NCBI RefSeq assembly: GCF_030705305.1 | Contig: NZ_JAUZEE010000003.1 | Location: forward strand, 124,001 to 188,000 | Reading direction: 5' to 3' | DNA: 64,000 nt | Source of the DNA: Leptothrix discophora | Lineage (GTDB): Bacteria; Pseudomonadota; Gammaproteobacteria; Burkholderiales; Burkholderiaceae_C | Shown: one piece after another, positions 17,397 to 25,847 of the stretch | Position numbering within the stretch: position 1 is the stretch's first letter | Layout: each line of letters opens with the position of its first letter | Translations under genes and position numbers: made by a program | The notes under the pieces: generated by a model | What the model saw: the letters and a program-made list of their open reading frames with translations, nothing else | The model's database searches: none | Told to the model about the DNA's origin: nothing

Positions 17397-18355
17397 GAGA
17401 CGATGCGCAGGTCGTCGTTGCCGCTGCTGGGCAGCAGCTTGGCGTCGAAGGCGACCAGGCGCACGCCGTCCTTGTCGGCCTTGGTGATGCCGGTGCGCTG
17501 GATCAGCGGCGCGTGCAGGATGTGCTTGTTGCCGGCCGCCGTGCCCAGCGTGATGCCCAGGCTGGTGGTGGTGTTGGCGATGATGTCGGCCAGCGCGGCG
17601 ACCTCCTGCGCGGCGGTCAGTTCCAGCTCGAACTTGGCGCTGCAATCACGGTCGGTGATGTCCACGCGCTCCTCGGACAGGAACTGCATGAAGGCGAGCT
17701 TGTTGCCCAGGTCGATCTCGATGCCGGTGGAGTTGAACCGGGTGCCGCCGGTGAGCGCGCCCGCCGCGTAGGTGCAGCCCAGGGTGATGTCCACCACGCT
17801 GGCCTTGTTGACCACCGGCGGCACCTTCCAGGCTGTCAGCGTGGCCGTCGGGTTGGCCGTGGCGGTGGCGGTGTTGTAGACGCCGGTGAACTCGAACTGC
17901 AGCCGCGGCACCTCGCCAACCTTGGCGCTGAGCTTGCACGTGCCCATGGCGCCGGTGAGCTTGTGCAGCACGCCGTCGTCATGGCCGCAGAGGGTGAGCG
18001 TCTTCAGGCCGGTGCTGGCCGGCGAGTACTCGACCCGCGCCGGCGTGGCCAGCACGGCCTCCGACGCGGCGCAGGCCATCACCAGGTCGCCCCAGGCCGG
18101 GGCGGTGCCGGCCGCACCACTGCCGGCCAGCTCGACGGAGAAGGCGATCTTGGCGTTGTAGCTGCCCAGCAGCTGCATGCTGCCGCCGAAGTAGGGCAGG
18201 TAGAGCTTGCGGTCGACCAGCTTGGTCTCCAGCGGGGTGATGGTGACGCTGTCGGCGATCAGCACGGCATCGGCCGCGCCGGTGGGTGCGGCATCGGTGC
18301 CGGCGGTGGCTTCGAGCTTGGCCAGGATGACCATGTTCTTGACGTAGCGTGGCAT
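17390..18355 (-). CDS. Major tail tube protein
   Basis: A 321-residue protein starting MPRYVKNMVILAKLEATAGT, with the pattern K-x-E-x-x-x-G-x-D that opens many siphovirus tail tube proteins, and a repeating beta-rich organisation (two halves with similar spacing, as in duplicated tube domains). It lies between the tail terminator region and the chaperone, the expected position. No membrane segment. The C-terminus runs into the 9-bp tandem repeats. Confidence 0.82.
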   Translation of the reverse strand: MPRYVKNMVILAKLEATAGTDAAPTGAADAVLIADSVTITPLETKLVDRKLYLPYFGGSMQLLGSYNAKIAFSVELAGSGAAGTAPAWGDLVMACAASEAVLATPARVEYSPASTGLKTLTLCGHDDGVLHKLTGAMGTCKLSAKVGEVPRLQFEFTGVYNTATATANPTATLTAWKVPPVVNKASVVDITLGCTYAAGALTGGTRFNSTGIEIDLGNKLAFMQFLSEERVDITDRDCSAKFELELTAAQEVAALADIIANTTTSLGITLGTAAGNKHILHAPLIQRTGITKADKDGVRLVAFDAKLLPSSGNDDLRIVSL

Positions 18356-18358
18356 GGC

Positions 18359-18550
18359 TTACGGCTCCTGCTGCGGGGTGGATGGGGTGGCCGGATCGGC
18401 CGGCTTGTCGCGGCTGACCCAGGCACCGGCGGTGTCGTCCCAGGCCCAGCGGCCGCCGCCGGGGATGGGGGTGGTGTCGGGCGAGTTGTCGGGCGAGTTG
18501 TCGGGCGCGGCGTCGGGCGCGGGGTCGGCCTTGGGAAGGGTCTTGGTCAT
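18359..18550 (-). CDS. Small proline/aspartate-rich phage protein, 63 aa
   Basis: A 63-residue protein with repeated DNSPDNSPDTTP and a short conserved core GGGRWAWDDTAGAWVSRD, ending in a low-complexity tail. It lies 4 bp upstream of the tail tube gene and 17 bp after the tail terminator gene. The tryptophan core resembles short decoration or linker modules, but no function is supported. Confidence 0.6.
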   Translation of the reverse strand: MTKTLPKADPAPDAAPDNSPDNSPDTTPIPGGGRWAWDDTAGAWVSRDKPADPATPSTPQQEP

Positions 18551-18567
18551 GGTCTGGCGTTCCTCGT

Positions 18568-19047
18568 TCAGGTCTGGATGAAGGACAGGTCGTCGTCCGC
18601 GCCGCGCCAGCGCACGGACAGGGAAAGGTTCACCGCGCCGATGCGCTCGGCCAGGTCGTCGTCGTCGGGCCGCAGGCGCAGGTCGGGCATCAGCTCGAAG
18701 CCGGCGGCGCGCAGGCCGGCGATCGACTCGGCGCTGCGCAGTCGCCGATGCACGCGCACGACCAGCGCACCCACCGCCTCGTCGGCCGCCTGGCCGGCGT
18801 CCGCACGCGCGGCGCAGGACAGGTCGAGCAGGCAGGTCCAGTCCAGCGGCGCGCCGCTGCACAGCAGCGCCTTGCCGGCGCTGTCGCCCACGGCGACACC
18901 CACGGCATCGGCGATGCCCTCGGGCACCGGGCGGCCGAAGCGCCGGCTCACGCGCTGAGCCACCGGCGGGGCGGCCTGCAGCAGCGCGACGACGTGGCTG
19001 ACCAGCGCGACATGGGCCAGCGTGGCGGCGGGGGCCGTGTCGCTCAT
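18568..19047 (-). CDS. Putative tail terminator (gpU-like position)
   Basis: A 159-residue protein between the FII-like connector and the tail tube. In lambda order this is where the tail completion/terminator protein lies. The C-terminal RIGAVNLSLSVRWRG has a beta pattern like tail terminators. The ATG overlaps the stop of its neighbour's frame at 19044-19047. Function is inferred from order and size only. Confidence 0.65.
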   Translation of the reverse strand: MSDTAPAATLAHVALVSHVVALLQAAPPVAQRVSRRFGRPVPEGIADAVGVAVGDSAGKALLCSGAPLDWTCLLDLSCAARADAGQAADEAVGALVVRVHRRLRSAESIAGLRAAGFELMPDLRLRPDDDDLAERIGAVNLSLSVRWRGADDDLSFIQT

Positions 19048-19337
19048 GGCCGCTCCAGCTCCAGCACGGTCATGCCACCTTCGCTGACGACCTCGTCAAG
19101 CCGGCATTCGGCGACGCGCCAGGTGCCGCTGTCGGGCAGCACCAGCGCGAGGCCGACAGGCTGTGCAGGCGTCTGCACGCTCGGCAGCGTGTAGGTCGGC
19201 CGGGTGGAGGCGACGCCGAAGCCGTCGAACGGCGCGACGGCGTGCGGCCGGTCGAAGATGCCGGTCACGGCCACGCCGTCGAGCGTGCCGGCGGTGCCGA
19301 AGTCGGCCAGGACGGCGCGGAAGTCCTCGGTGAACAT
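19044..19337 (-). CDS. Head-tail joining protein, lambda gpFII-like
   Basis: A 97-residue protein, MFTEDFRAVLADFGTAGTLD onward. Size (about 100-117 residues), the pattern F-x-x-x-L-A-D-F-G-x-x-x-x-x-x-G near the N-terminus and position after the capsid gene fit the FII/attachment family, which sits between connector and tail terminator. Confidence 0.72.
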   Translation of the reverse strand: MFTEDFRAVLADFGTAGTLDGVAVTGIFDRPHAVAPFDGFGVASTRPTYTLPSVQTPAQPVGLALVLPDSGTWRVAECRLDEVVSEGGMTVLELERP

Positions 19338-19351
19338 GCGTGCGCTGCGCC

Positions 19352-19624
19352 TCAGGTGACGGGTTCGGACGTGCCGGCCGGCACCTTGCGGGCCTCGCGC
19401 CGGGCCTCGGCCTGGGCCTCGCGGACCAGCCGGATCAGCTCGGCGCTGGCGGTGTGCTGCTTGGTCTTGCCGGGGTCGTCCTTGCCGTCGACGTAGAGGC
19501 CCTTGGCCGCGTTGACGATGCTGCGGGCGCTGTCGGCCTCCATCTCGGCGATGGTGTGGGCGGCCAGGTGGACCGGGCCGTCCATGGACGGGGCGAAGGT
19601 GTCGGCGGTGATGAGGACCTTCAT
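19352..19624 (-). CDS. Hypothetical phage protein, 90 aa, head region
   Basis: A 90-residue protein, MKVLITADTFAPSMDGPVHL at its start and an Arg/Glu-rich helix at its end. It lies 43 bp after the capsid gene and 14 bp before the FII-like gene. The position is that of lambda FI or a small head accessory protein, but there is no sequence basis for naming it. Confidence 0.65.
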   Translation of the reverse strand: MKVLITADTFAPSMDGPVHLAAHTIAEMEADSARSIVNAAKGLYVDGKDDPGKTKQHTASAELIRLVREAQAEARREARKVPAGTSEPVT

Positions 19625-19667
19625 CGGTGGATCTCCGTGTGTGAGGGTGGTGGGAGGCGCGGCGGCC

Positions 19668-21680
19668 TCAGCTGCGCAGGGCGTCGAGCACGGCCGCGAA
19701 GCTGGCCGGGCGGCGCACGGCGATGTCCATGTCCTGCAGGGCGATGATTCGGCGGCCGCCGGAGGTGGACAGCGTGATCGGGTCGATCACCAGGTCCAGG
19801 CCGGACCAGAAGCCCATCAGCAGCTCGCGCCAGGCGCCGAAGACGATGGCCGAGCAGGTGCCCACCGCCGTGCCCTTGGTGAGGTTGGCCGGGCAGTTCT
19901 GCGTGACGGCGGCGGGGTAGCCGTTGACGCTGTTGTCGGCCCACACCGCCTGGCCATTGGTGCTGCCGAAGACCTGGGTGAGCTTCAGGCGGGCGCGCAT
20001 CTTGGCGTTGGTGACGTAGGCCATGGAGCCGATGTCGGCGTTGGCCAGCGCGATGGCCTCTTCGAGCGCGACCATGTGCTCGTAGGTCGGCACGCCGCCG
20101 TTGGCACCGATGGCGACCGCGCCGATGCCGGCCGTGTTGAGCACGCCGCGCGGCTGCGGCGCGCTGCCGCTGCCGGCCAGCGCGACGCGGTCGATCTCGA
20201 CGGCGATGCCCATGGCCAGGTCGGCGCGCACCAGGGCCTCGATGCTCAGGGAGGGCTGCAGCAGCGTCTTGCGGCTGTAGTCGGTGAACATGCCCACGGT
20301 GCGCGGCGTCATCGTGACCTGGCCGAAGGCGGCCTGGGACTCGGTGACGGCCACGCCCTCGTCAACCCAGTAGGTGGCCGCGCCGGCGGTCTGCGAGGGG
20401 ATGGCGATGTTGCCGCTCAGGCCGTCCAGCACGGTGGCGCCCAGGCCGGCGATGACCATGCGGTTGCGCAGCAGGTCGATGAAGCTGCCGGCCAGCAGGT
20501 CGGTGGCGACCAGGTTGCCGCCGGCCGTGGGCGTGCCCACGGTGAGGTCACGCTGCTGCAGGCGCTGCGACAGCAGCCGCACGGCATCGCGCGCGGCATC
20601 GGCCTGGTGGGCCACGTTGCCCTGCAGGATGTCCACCGGCACGGTGAAGCCGCTGCCGCGCTGCGCGGCCAGGTGGCCCTGCTCGTCGAGCGGGCGCAGC
20701 TTGCGGGCCTGCACGCTGCACTCGATCTCGAAGGCGGCGGCCTTCTGCGCGTCGCTGTCGTGCGGGTCGAGCATGGCGCGCATCAGGCGGGTGATGCTGT
20801 AGCCGCGCTGGTCCTTGGGCGAGAGGCCCAGCTCGGGCTTTTCGGCCGGACGGATGCTGCCGGAGACGGTCAGGCGATCCAGCACGGCGGCGCGGAAGGC
20901 GTCGACCGTGGTGCCGTCGTTGACGGCACGGTCGGCCTCATCGGCGAGCTTGTGGGCGCTGCCCATGGCGCGGATGACGCTGATGCGCTCGCGCTCGCGG
21001 CGGATGGCGTCGGTCTCGATGACGCGCACATCGACCGCGGCGGGGGCGGCGGCGGGCGGGGTGACGGGAGGGGTGACGGGAACGGTGGTGGCAAGGGTGG
21101 TGGCATCGCTCACAGGGGTCTCCTTCTTCTGAGCGGGGACGGCCGGGGCGGCCAGGGAACGGCCGATGCCCACGGTGGGATCGGCCGGGATGCTGACGAG
21201 GGACACCTCGTAGGGCGTCCATCGGGTGACGCGGTAGGTGGCGTCGGTGTCGGTGCGGGCTTCGAGCACCATCTCGTCGATCGCGTAGCCCACGCTGACC
21301 AGCTCGCGGATGCCGTCGATGACGTCGCGCATGACCTCCTCGCCCAGCGCGCTGCGCGAGAAGCGCACGGTGGCGCGGGCGCGCCGGTCGGTGTCGATCC
21401 AGGCCCGTTCGACCACGCCGATCTGCTGGTCGGGGCGGTGGTTGAGCAGCAGCGGGTGGCGGCCGTTGAGGCGGCTCAGGTCGACGGCAGCGGCGGTGCA
21501 GTCGAGGATCTCGGTGCCGAACCAGCGGTCATAGGGCAGCTCGGAGGCGAAGCACAGGTCGACGGTGCGGGCCTGCTCGTCGACCTGGGCACGCTGCTGC
21601 GCGAAGGCGCGGCGCTGGATGCCGGTGGTGGCCTGGCGGACGTCGTCGGGGATGGCGGTGCGGTCGATGGGCACGGTCAT
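19668..21680 (-). CDS. Prohead protease fused to HK97-type major capsid protein
   Basis: A single 670-residue frame. Residues 1 to about 170 match U35/HK97-type prohead proteases, with the histidine motif LLLNHRPDQQIGVVE and the serine motif ELVSVGY. A proline/threonine linker (TVPVTPPVTPPAAAPAA) follows, then a helical delta-like domain. The C-terminal half is an HK97-fold capsid protein (GGNLVATDLLAGSFIDLLRN, then the P-domain and LQDMDIAVRRPASFAAV at the end). The start ATG 21678-21680 is 3 nt past the portal stop. One polypeptide implies self-cleavage of protease and scaffold from the shell subunit. Confidence 0.9.
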   Translation of the reverse strand: MTVPIDRTAIPDDVRQATTGIQRRAFAQQRAQVDEQARTVDLCFASELPYDRWFGTEILDCTAAAVDLSRLNGRHPLLLNHRPDQQIGVVERAWIDTDRRARATVRFSRSALGEEVMRDVIDGIRELVSVGYAIDEMVLEARTDTDATYRVTRWTPYEVSLVSIPADPTVGIGRSLAAPAVPAQKKETPVSDATTLATTVPVTPPVTPPAAAPAAVDVRVIETDAIRRERERISVIRAMGSAHKLADEADRAVNDGTTVDAFRAAVLDRLTVSGSIRPAEKPELGLSPKDQRGYSITRLMRAMLDPHDSDAQKAAAFEIECSVQARKLRPLDEQGHLAAQRGSGFTVPVDILQGNVAHQADAARDAVRLLSQRLQQRDLTVGTPTAGGNLVATDLLAGSFIDLLRNRMVIAGLGATVLDGLSGNIAIPSQTAGAATYWVDEGVAVTESQAAFGQVTMTPRTVGMFTDYSRKTLLQPSLSIEALVRADLAMGIAVEIDRVALAGSGSAPQPRGVLNTAGIGAVAIGANGGVPTYEHMVALEEAIALANADIGSMAYVTNAKMRARLKLTQVFGSTNGQAVWADNSVNGYPAAVTQNCPANLTKGTAVGTCSAIVFGAWRELLMGFWSGLDLVIDPITLSTSGGRRIIALQDMDIAVRRPASFAAVLDALRS

Positions 21681-21682
21681 GG

Positions 21683-23251
21683 TCAGTTCCTGGGCGCCTT
21701 GGACGGCTTGGACGGCTTGGGGGCATCCACCGGGTCCGTGCTGGTGACGGGCGTGTGGACCATCGGCCCGAGCGGCTCGGTCTTGGCCTGCCACTCGATC
21801 AGCTCGGCCAGCACCTCGTCGGGGTCGTCGCCGGCCTCGGCGATGACGCGCTGCGGGCTGGTCAGCCGGGCCTCGATGCGGGCCCGCTGGGCCTCGATGG
21901 TCTTGAGCGGGTCCAGCGGCTGCCAGCGGTGCGGCTGCCAGCGGGCGGTCTGGGCGTAGAGGTCGAGGCGGTCGAAGGGCAGCGTGACCAGCTCGGGCAC
22001 GGCCAGCAGCGCATGGCTCAACCAGCGCCGGTGCACGGGCTGGACGAAGCTCTCGATGAACCACTGCTGCAGCTCGGCCCAGAAGGTGCGCTCGCCCTCC
22101 AGGCCGAGCTGGCCGGACGAGTAGTTGACGTCCGACAGGTCGTTGCCCAGCGTGATGTAGGCGGTGCCCAGGGCGCTGGCGACCTGGCGCAGGCAGTCGC
22201 GCACGAAGGCGCCGTACTCGATGTTGGGGTACTCGTTCTCGAACGGCGTGGCCTTGAGGCCGGCGGGCAGGGTCTCCCAGTCGCCGTCCTGCACGGTGGC
22301 GAAGGCGGTGCCGTCCTCGTCGGTGCCGTCCTGCATGGGGGGGGGCATGGGCGCATCGGGCGCGACCTCGAACCAGCCGCCGCGTCGGGCGCTCTGGCGC
22401 GCCTTGTTGAGGCCGGACTGGGCGAAGTCATCGACCTGGTGGAGCTTCTTGAGCGCGGTGGCCATCCAGGGCACGCCGCGCAGCTGGTCGGCTTCCTCGG
22501 GCAGCATGAGGTGGATCGCCTCGTCGGCCGGCAGGCGGGTCAGGCCGGCCGGGTAGCCGGCGGAGGACTCGCCGTGCAGGTCCACCAGCTGGACGGTGCG
22601 CAGGTGCCAGGCCAGCACCCGGCCGTCGGCATCGAGCTCGATGCCCTGGCGGATGCGGCGTCCGCCCGGCAGGTCCATGTTCAGGCTGATGGCGATGGCA
22701 TCGGCGCGGATGATCTGCAGCTGCAGCCGGTGCGGGCCGCGACCCGACAGGAAGCGCACCAGCACCTCGCCGTCGACGGCCACATGGCGCAGCACCAGGC
22801 GCTGCACGGTGCGCCAGCCGTGGCGGGCGGTGACCTCGCAGACGCCTGCACGGCCCCAGGTGGCCCAGGCGGCTTCGAGCCGGTCGTTGACGCCGCTCTT
22901 GAGCGCACCGCCGCCGGTGCGCACCCGCGACTGGTAGCGCACGCCCCAGGGGCCCAGGACGTTGCTGTGGACCATGCCCAGGAAGCGCCGCGCGGTGCCG
23001 TCGTTGCGTGCGGCGGCGCGGCTGCGGGCGCGGGTGGTGGCCAGGCCGGAGGCGGTGTCGACGTTGATGTGTTCGGCATCGGCCGACCAGCTGGCGACAT
23101 CCGGCGTGGTCAGCGCAGCCAGGAAGCTGCGCTGCTGGCGGATGACGGCGCCGGCCGATGCCCGGATGGCCCGGACCCGCGCATCCACCGCCACCGTGGG
23201 CGTGTAGCCCAGGCGGCTGGCGATGCGGTGGAGCAGCGGCGGCGTCGACAT
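21683..23251 (-). CDS. Portal protein, lambda gpB family
   Basis: A 522-residue protein of the lambda-type portal family: SWSADAEHINVD, then RARSRAAARNDGTARRFLGM, and NYSSGQLGLEGERTFWAELQ are typical conserved blocks. Expected as a dodecamer at the packaging vertex. The C-terminus has a repeated KPSKPSKAP encoded by 9-bp tandem units. The ATG at 23249-23251 has no clear Shine-Dalgarno. Unlike lambda, about 440 bp containing a structured leader element separate it from gpW. Confidence 0.9.
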   Translation of the reverse strand: MSTPPLLHRIASRLGYTPTVAVDARVRAIRASAGAVIRQQRSFLAALTTPDVASWSADAEHINVDTASGLATTRARSRAAARNDGTARRFLGMVHSNVLGPWGVRYQSRVRTGGGALKSGVNDRLEAAWATWGRAGVCEVTARHGWRTVQRLVLRHVAVDGEVLVRFLSGRGPHRLQLQIIRADAIAISLNMDLPGGRRIRQGIELDADGRVLAWHLRTVQLVDLHGESSAGYPAGLTRLPADEAIHLMLPEEADQLRGVPWMATALKKLHQVDDFAQSGLNKARQSARRGGWFEVAPDAPMPPPMQDGTDEDGTAFATVQDGDWETLPAGLKATPFENEYPNIEYGAFVRDCLRQVASALGTAYITLGNDLSDVNYSSGQLGLEGERTFWAELQQWFIESFVQPVHRRWLSHALLAVPELVTLPFDRLDLYAQTARWQPHRWQPLDPLKTIEAQRARIEARLTSPQRVIAEAGDDPDEVLAELIEWQAKTEPLGPMVHTPVTSTDPVDAPKPSKPSKAPRN

Positions 23252-23275
23252 GGGTGGCCATGTGACCCGCGAAAG

Positions 23276-23302
23276 CGGACATCGGACAGGGTCCGATGTC
23301 CG
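23276..23302. other. Perfect 12-bp inverted repeat upstream of the portal gene
   Basis: CGGACATCGGAC, a 3-nt loop, then its exact complement. It lies 25 bp upstream of the portal ATG. A partly matching segment occurs at about 25475-25515, upstream of the SGNH hydrolase gene. It may be an mRNA hairpin controlling portal translation, a protein site or part of a duplicated border. Confidence 0.8.
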
Positions 23303-23460
23303 AACTTTTGCATGTGTGGCTCAGCCGGTGAGCCATGCATGCGGGGCCGATCAGTGCAACCCTGTTGCCGGGCCATCTGGGCGCTTGGGCGTCACCAGCA
23401 CCTGTTCGACGGTCTTTTCGGAGCCGTCGTTGCGGGTGACGCGGGTCCGCTTCAGCCGAT

Positions 23461-23650
23461 GGCGGCGGCTCGACGGGTTGGAAGACCGGGCACCCCTTGC
23501 AGGAACCGGCAGGGCGCGAGCCCTCCCATCGAGCCGCCAAAACTGGGGCACGAACGAAAAAGCCGCAGAACCTGTGCGGTGCCTGCGGCTTATCGCCACA
23601 GGGGTGCTTCGGGCTTCCAAACCCGGCCCCTCATGAGGAGAGGCGAGCCG
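23461..23650 (-). ncRNA. Structured leader element, copy A (orphan)
   Basis: This minus-strand element has the same architecture as copies at 27007-27210 and 42971-43170: a first hairpin (CTCCTCATGAGGGG), a terminator-like hairpin AGCCGCAG/CTGCGGCT followed by TTTTT and CGTTCG, then a multibranch domain closed by TGGCGGCTCGATGG with GTCGAGCCGCCGCC. The inner hairpin AGGGC-TCGC-GCCCT and the CCGG pairs are also kept. No antirepressor gene follows; the next gene is the portal, 210 nt downstream. A coding-like stretch without a start codon (LKRTRVTRNDGSEKTVEQVL) ends at 23351. It may be a remnant of a lost cassette, or it may regulate the head genes. Confidence 0.65.
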
Positions 23651-23691
23651 AGTGTTGCCGAAGACGGCTGCGCATGTCAACGCTGGCATCG

Positions 23692-23949
23692 TCACATCCT
23701 GATGCGCAGCACGCGCCGCGTGGACAGGCCAGCGGCGAGGTCGGCCTCGGCCTTCTCGCGCTGGACCTCGCGGCGTGCGTGGTCGATGGCGCGGATGAGG
23801 TCGGCGGTGGTCTGGTAGGTCATCGACCGGCCCGCGACGGTGTAGCTGCCCACGGTGGCGCGGCCGGACTGGATGTGGGCCTGGTAGGCGGCTTCGAGGT
23901 CGGTGAGGATGGCCTGCCAGGAGACGGGCGGGGTCGAGGCGTTGGTCAT
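23692..23949 (-). CDS. gpW-like head-tail joining protein
   Basis: An 85-residue protein beginning MTNASTPPVSWQAILTDLEA and containing GSYTVAGRSMTYQTTADLIR, the gpW/gp36-type pattern: an N-terminal helix, a small beta-hairpin with G-R-x-x-x-Y/F, then a second helix rich in Arg/Glu. gpW plugs the portal after packaging. Its ATG (23947-23949) overlaps the SGNH gene stop as TGATG; a GTG one codon earlier is possible. It follows cargo genes rather than the terminase directly. Confidence 0.75.
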   Translation of the reverse strand: MTNASTPPVSWQAILTDLEAAYQAHIQSGRATVGSYTVAGRSMTYQTTADLIRAIDHARREVQREKAEADLAAGLSTRRVLRIRM

Positions 23950-25433
23950 CACAGCGCCGACTTGAACGCGTTCAGCAGCTGGGAGTGCCCCAGATACGTC
24001 GGGTGGATGTTGTCGGTGTGGATCGCGCCGACGTTGTCCCAGTGGTCCATCGTCGGCACCCAGGCCACCGGGTAGCCGAGCGCCTGGAACTCCGCGACGA
24101 CCGACTGGATCACGGCATCAAGCGCATCGACCTCCGCGTCCGAGCCGTAGTTGTAGTTGGCACCACCGTTGTTCCAGAGGACAGTCTTCGGGGTCAGGCC
24201 CACGATGGCGGGGGCGCACTTCTGCGGCGCTTCGAGGCCGATCACGCAGTCGGCGAACCAGCTGCGATTGGATGAGCTGGTGATGCCGGGTGCCGGCAGC
24301 CCGTTGCTCAGGACGACCGTGTGCGCCTTGGCGTCGAGCGCCGAGTAGAGGCCAACGGTCGGCGATGCGGAATTTTCAGTGAATGCCGACACGCTGCCGC
24401 CACCGGATGCACTCGTCAGCGAGCCTGCAATCGCGTAGCCCGTGCCTGCTTGCTCACTGCCGTTCACGAGCGTGGTCAGGCTCCGACCGTCGATCGACAC
24501 GAGCGTGTCGCGCAGGCCGGCCCAGTTGCCCGTCGTGGCCGGTCCACCATCGGCTGCGAGGATGCGCCCGGAGCCAATGCCGACGACCGCGATGGTGCCG
24601 GCCTCGATGCCCGTCTGCGTGAGCGTGGTCGTGCCGCTGGCCGTCAGCGTGGCGTGGTCGATGCCAAACCCGCCGGCAGCGCCTGAAAGCTTGTTCGAGA
24701 GGGACCATCGGCCGATCGTGCCCCCGGCCGCGTAGCTGCCGGTCGTCACGCTGCCGCCCACGGTCATGGCGTTGGCCGGATAGACGGTCTTGGCCCACTG
24801 CTGGCACAAGAGGAACCGCAAGCAGTTGCGGACCAGGGCCTGCATGCCAGGGCCGCCGCCCATGAAGCGAACGTCGTTGTAGCCGAGCAAGTAGGTCGCC
24901 GCGTACCGGGCGTTCGGCGCTCCTGCCGTGAACGCGTTGGCCTCGGTCGCGCGGATCGCGGCGGCCAGCCAGCCGTGGCCGTCCGCCGCCAGATTCTTGG
25001 CCGCCGGCGAGCCGCCCAGCGTGAAGCCAATGTGACGCGCGAAACGCTGCGCGTAGCCCTGTTCTGCGTAGACGGACGTCGCCGCACCGTGGGTGAAGCT
25101 ATCGCCGAACAGGCGCAGTTCGGAGGCGTTGTTCCACGCCCATGCGGGGATGCGGTTGAGGCCCAGGGCGATGCGGGCGTCGGTCTGCGTGGTGGCCGAC
25201 AACAAGGATCGGCCCGCCGCGCCCGCATCGGCGATGTCACCGACCGTCACGCCCCCAAGGCCCGACGGCGCCGCCTTCGTCCCCTGCGTGGCCTCGCGGG
25301 CATCTCCAACGGCAACGGCCGCGCCCTCACCGATCCAGCGCAGCGCGGTCGCGTCGTCGACGTCGTGCGTGAGACCTTCGGGCAAGAGGACGCCTTGGGC
25401 CCCGAACGTGGCGCGGCGCATCGTGATCTGCAT
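23949..25433 (-). CDS. SGNH/GDSL-type hydrolase on phage, possible glycan deacetylase
   Basis: A 494-residue protein. Block I reads LRLFGDSFTHG (nucleophile Ser near residue 109), block III includes LLGYNDVRF, and block V near the C-terminus is DNIHPTYLGH with the Asp and His. An extra beta-rich region of about 180 residues (glycine/threonine-rich) is inserted in the middle. The N-terminal 95 residues resemble short structural linkers. A virion-associated or lysogen-expressed esterase acting on host surface polysaccharide would fit; no secretion signal is visible, which favours a virion protein. It is placed between terminase and gpW, out of lambdoid order. Confidence 0.72.
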   Translation of the reverse strand: MQITMRRATFGAQGVLLPEGLTHDVDDATALRWIGEGAAVAVGDAREATQGTKAAPSGLGGVTVGDIADAGAAGRSLLSATTQTDARIALGLNRIPAWAWNNASELRLFGDSFTHGAATSVYAEQGYAQRFARHIGFTLGGSPAAKNLAADGHGWLAAAIRATEANAFTAGAPNARYAATYLLGYNDVRFMGGGPGMQALVRNCLRFLLCQQWAKTVYPANAMTVGGSVTTGSYAAGGTIGRWSLSNKLSGAAGGFGIDHATLTASGTTTLTQTGIEAGTIAVVGIGSGRILAADGGPATTGNWAGLRDTLVSIDGRSLTTLVNGSEQAGTGYAIAGSLTSASGGGSVSAFTENSASPTVGLYSALDAKAHTVVLSNGLPAPGITSSSNRSWFADCVIGLEAPQKCAPAIVGLTPKTVLWNNGGANYNYGSDAEVDALDAVIQSVVAEFQALGYPVAWVPTMDHWDNVGAIHTDNIHPTYLGHSQLLNAFKSAL

Positions 25434-25535
25434 GGTGGGCTCCGGTGGTCAGCAAGCGCCGCACGATGCCCGGCGCAGCGGACATGGGACAGGGGCGGAG
25501 GTCCGAAGATGGGGGACAGTCGATGCCGGCTCACG

Positions 25536-25564
25536 TTGCCAATGCATATAAAAATATGCACAAT
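25536..25564 (+). promoter_or_regulatory. Promoter and operator of the first brnTA module
   Basis: TTGCCA (25536-25541), a 17-bp spacer and CACAAT (25559-25564). Within the spacer is the inverted repeat GCATAT-AAAA-ATATGC (25544-25559), a probable operator for the BrnA-type antitoxin. The -10 ends 7 nt before the brnT ATG, so the mRNA should start at or next to the start codon. Confidence 0.7.
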
Positions 25565-25571
25565 GTAAGCG

Positions 25572-25847
25572 ATGGACTTCACCTGCAACGCGGCCAAGAA
25601 CGAGACCAACGTCCGTGAACGGGGCCTGCCACTGCTGGCGGCGCGGGTGATGTTCGATGCGGACCTGCTGGTGCGCGAGGACACCCGCAAGGTCTATCCG
25701 GAGCGCCGCTTCATTGGCTACAACACCATCGAGGGCCGCTTGATGGTGGTGGTGTTCTGCCTGCCATCGGGTGAGCGCACGCACATCATTTCCTTCAGAA
25801 AGGCGAACGCCCGTGAGCAAGAGAAGTTTGAAGCTGGCCGCCTCTGA
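25572..25847 (+). CDS. brnT: BrnT family toxin, first copy
   Basis: 91 residues with the BrnT pattern: an N-terminal beta strand then NAAKNETNVRERGL (usual form D-P-x-K-x-x-x-N-x-x-K/R-H/R-G), the central ERRFIGYNTIEGRLMVVVF, and the C-terminal RTHIISFRKANARE. BrnT is a RelE-fold ribonuclease that arrests translation and is neutralised by BrnA. The usual Asp-Pro at position 5-6 is Asn-Ala here, so activity could be altered. No Shine-Dalgarno; leaderless start predicted. It overlaps brnA by 35 bp. Confidence 0.88.
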   Translation: MDFTCNAAKNETNVRERGLPLLAARVMFDADLLVREDTRKVYPERRFIGYNTIEGRLMVVVFCLPSGERTHIISFRKANAREQEKFEAGRL

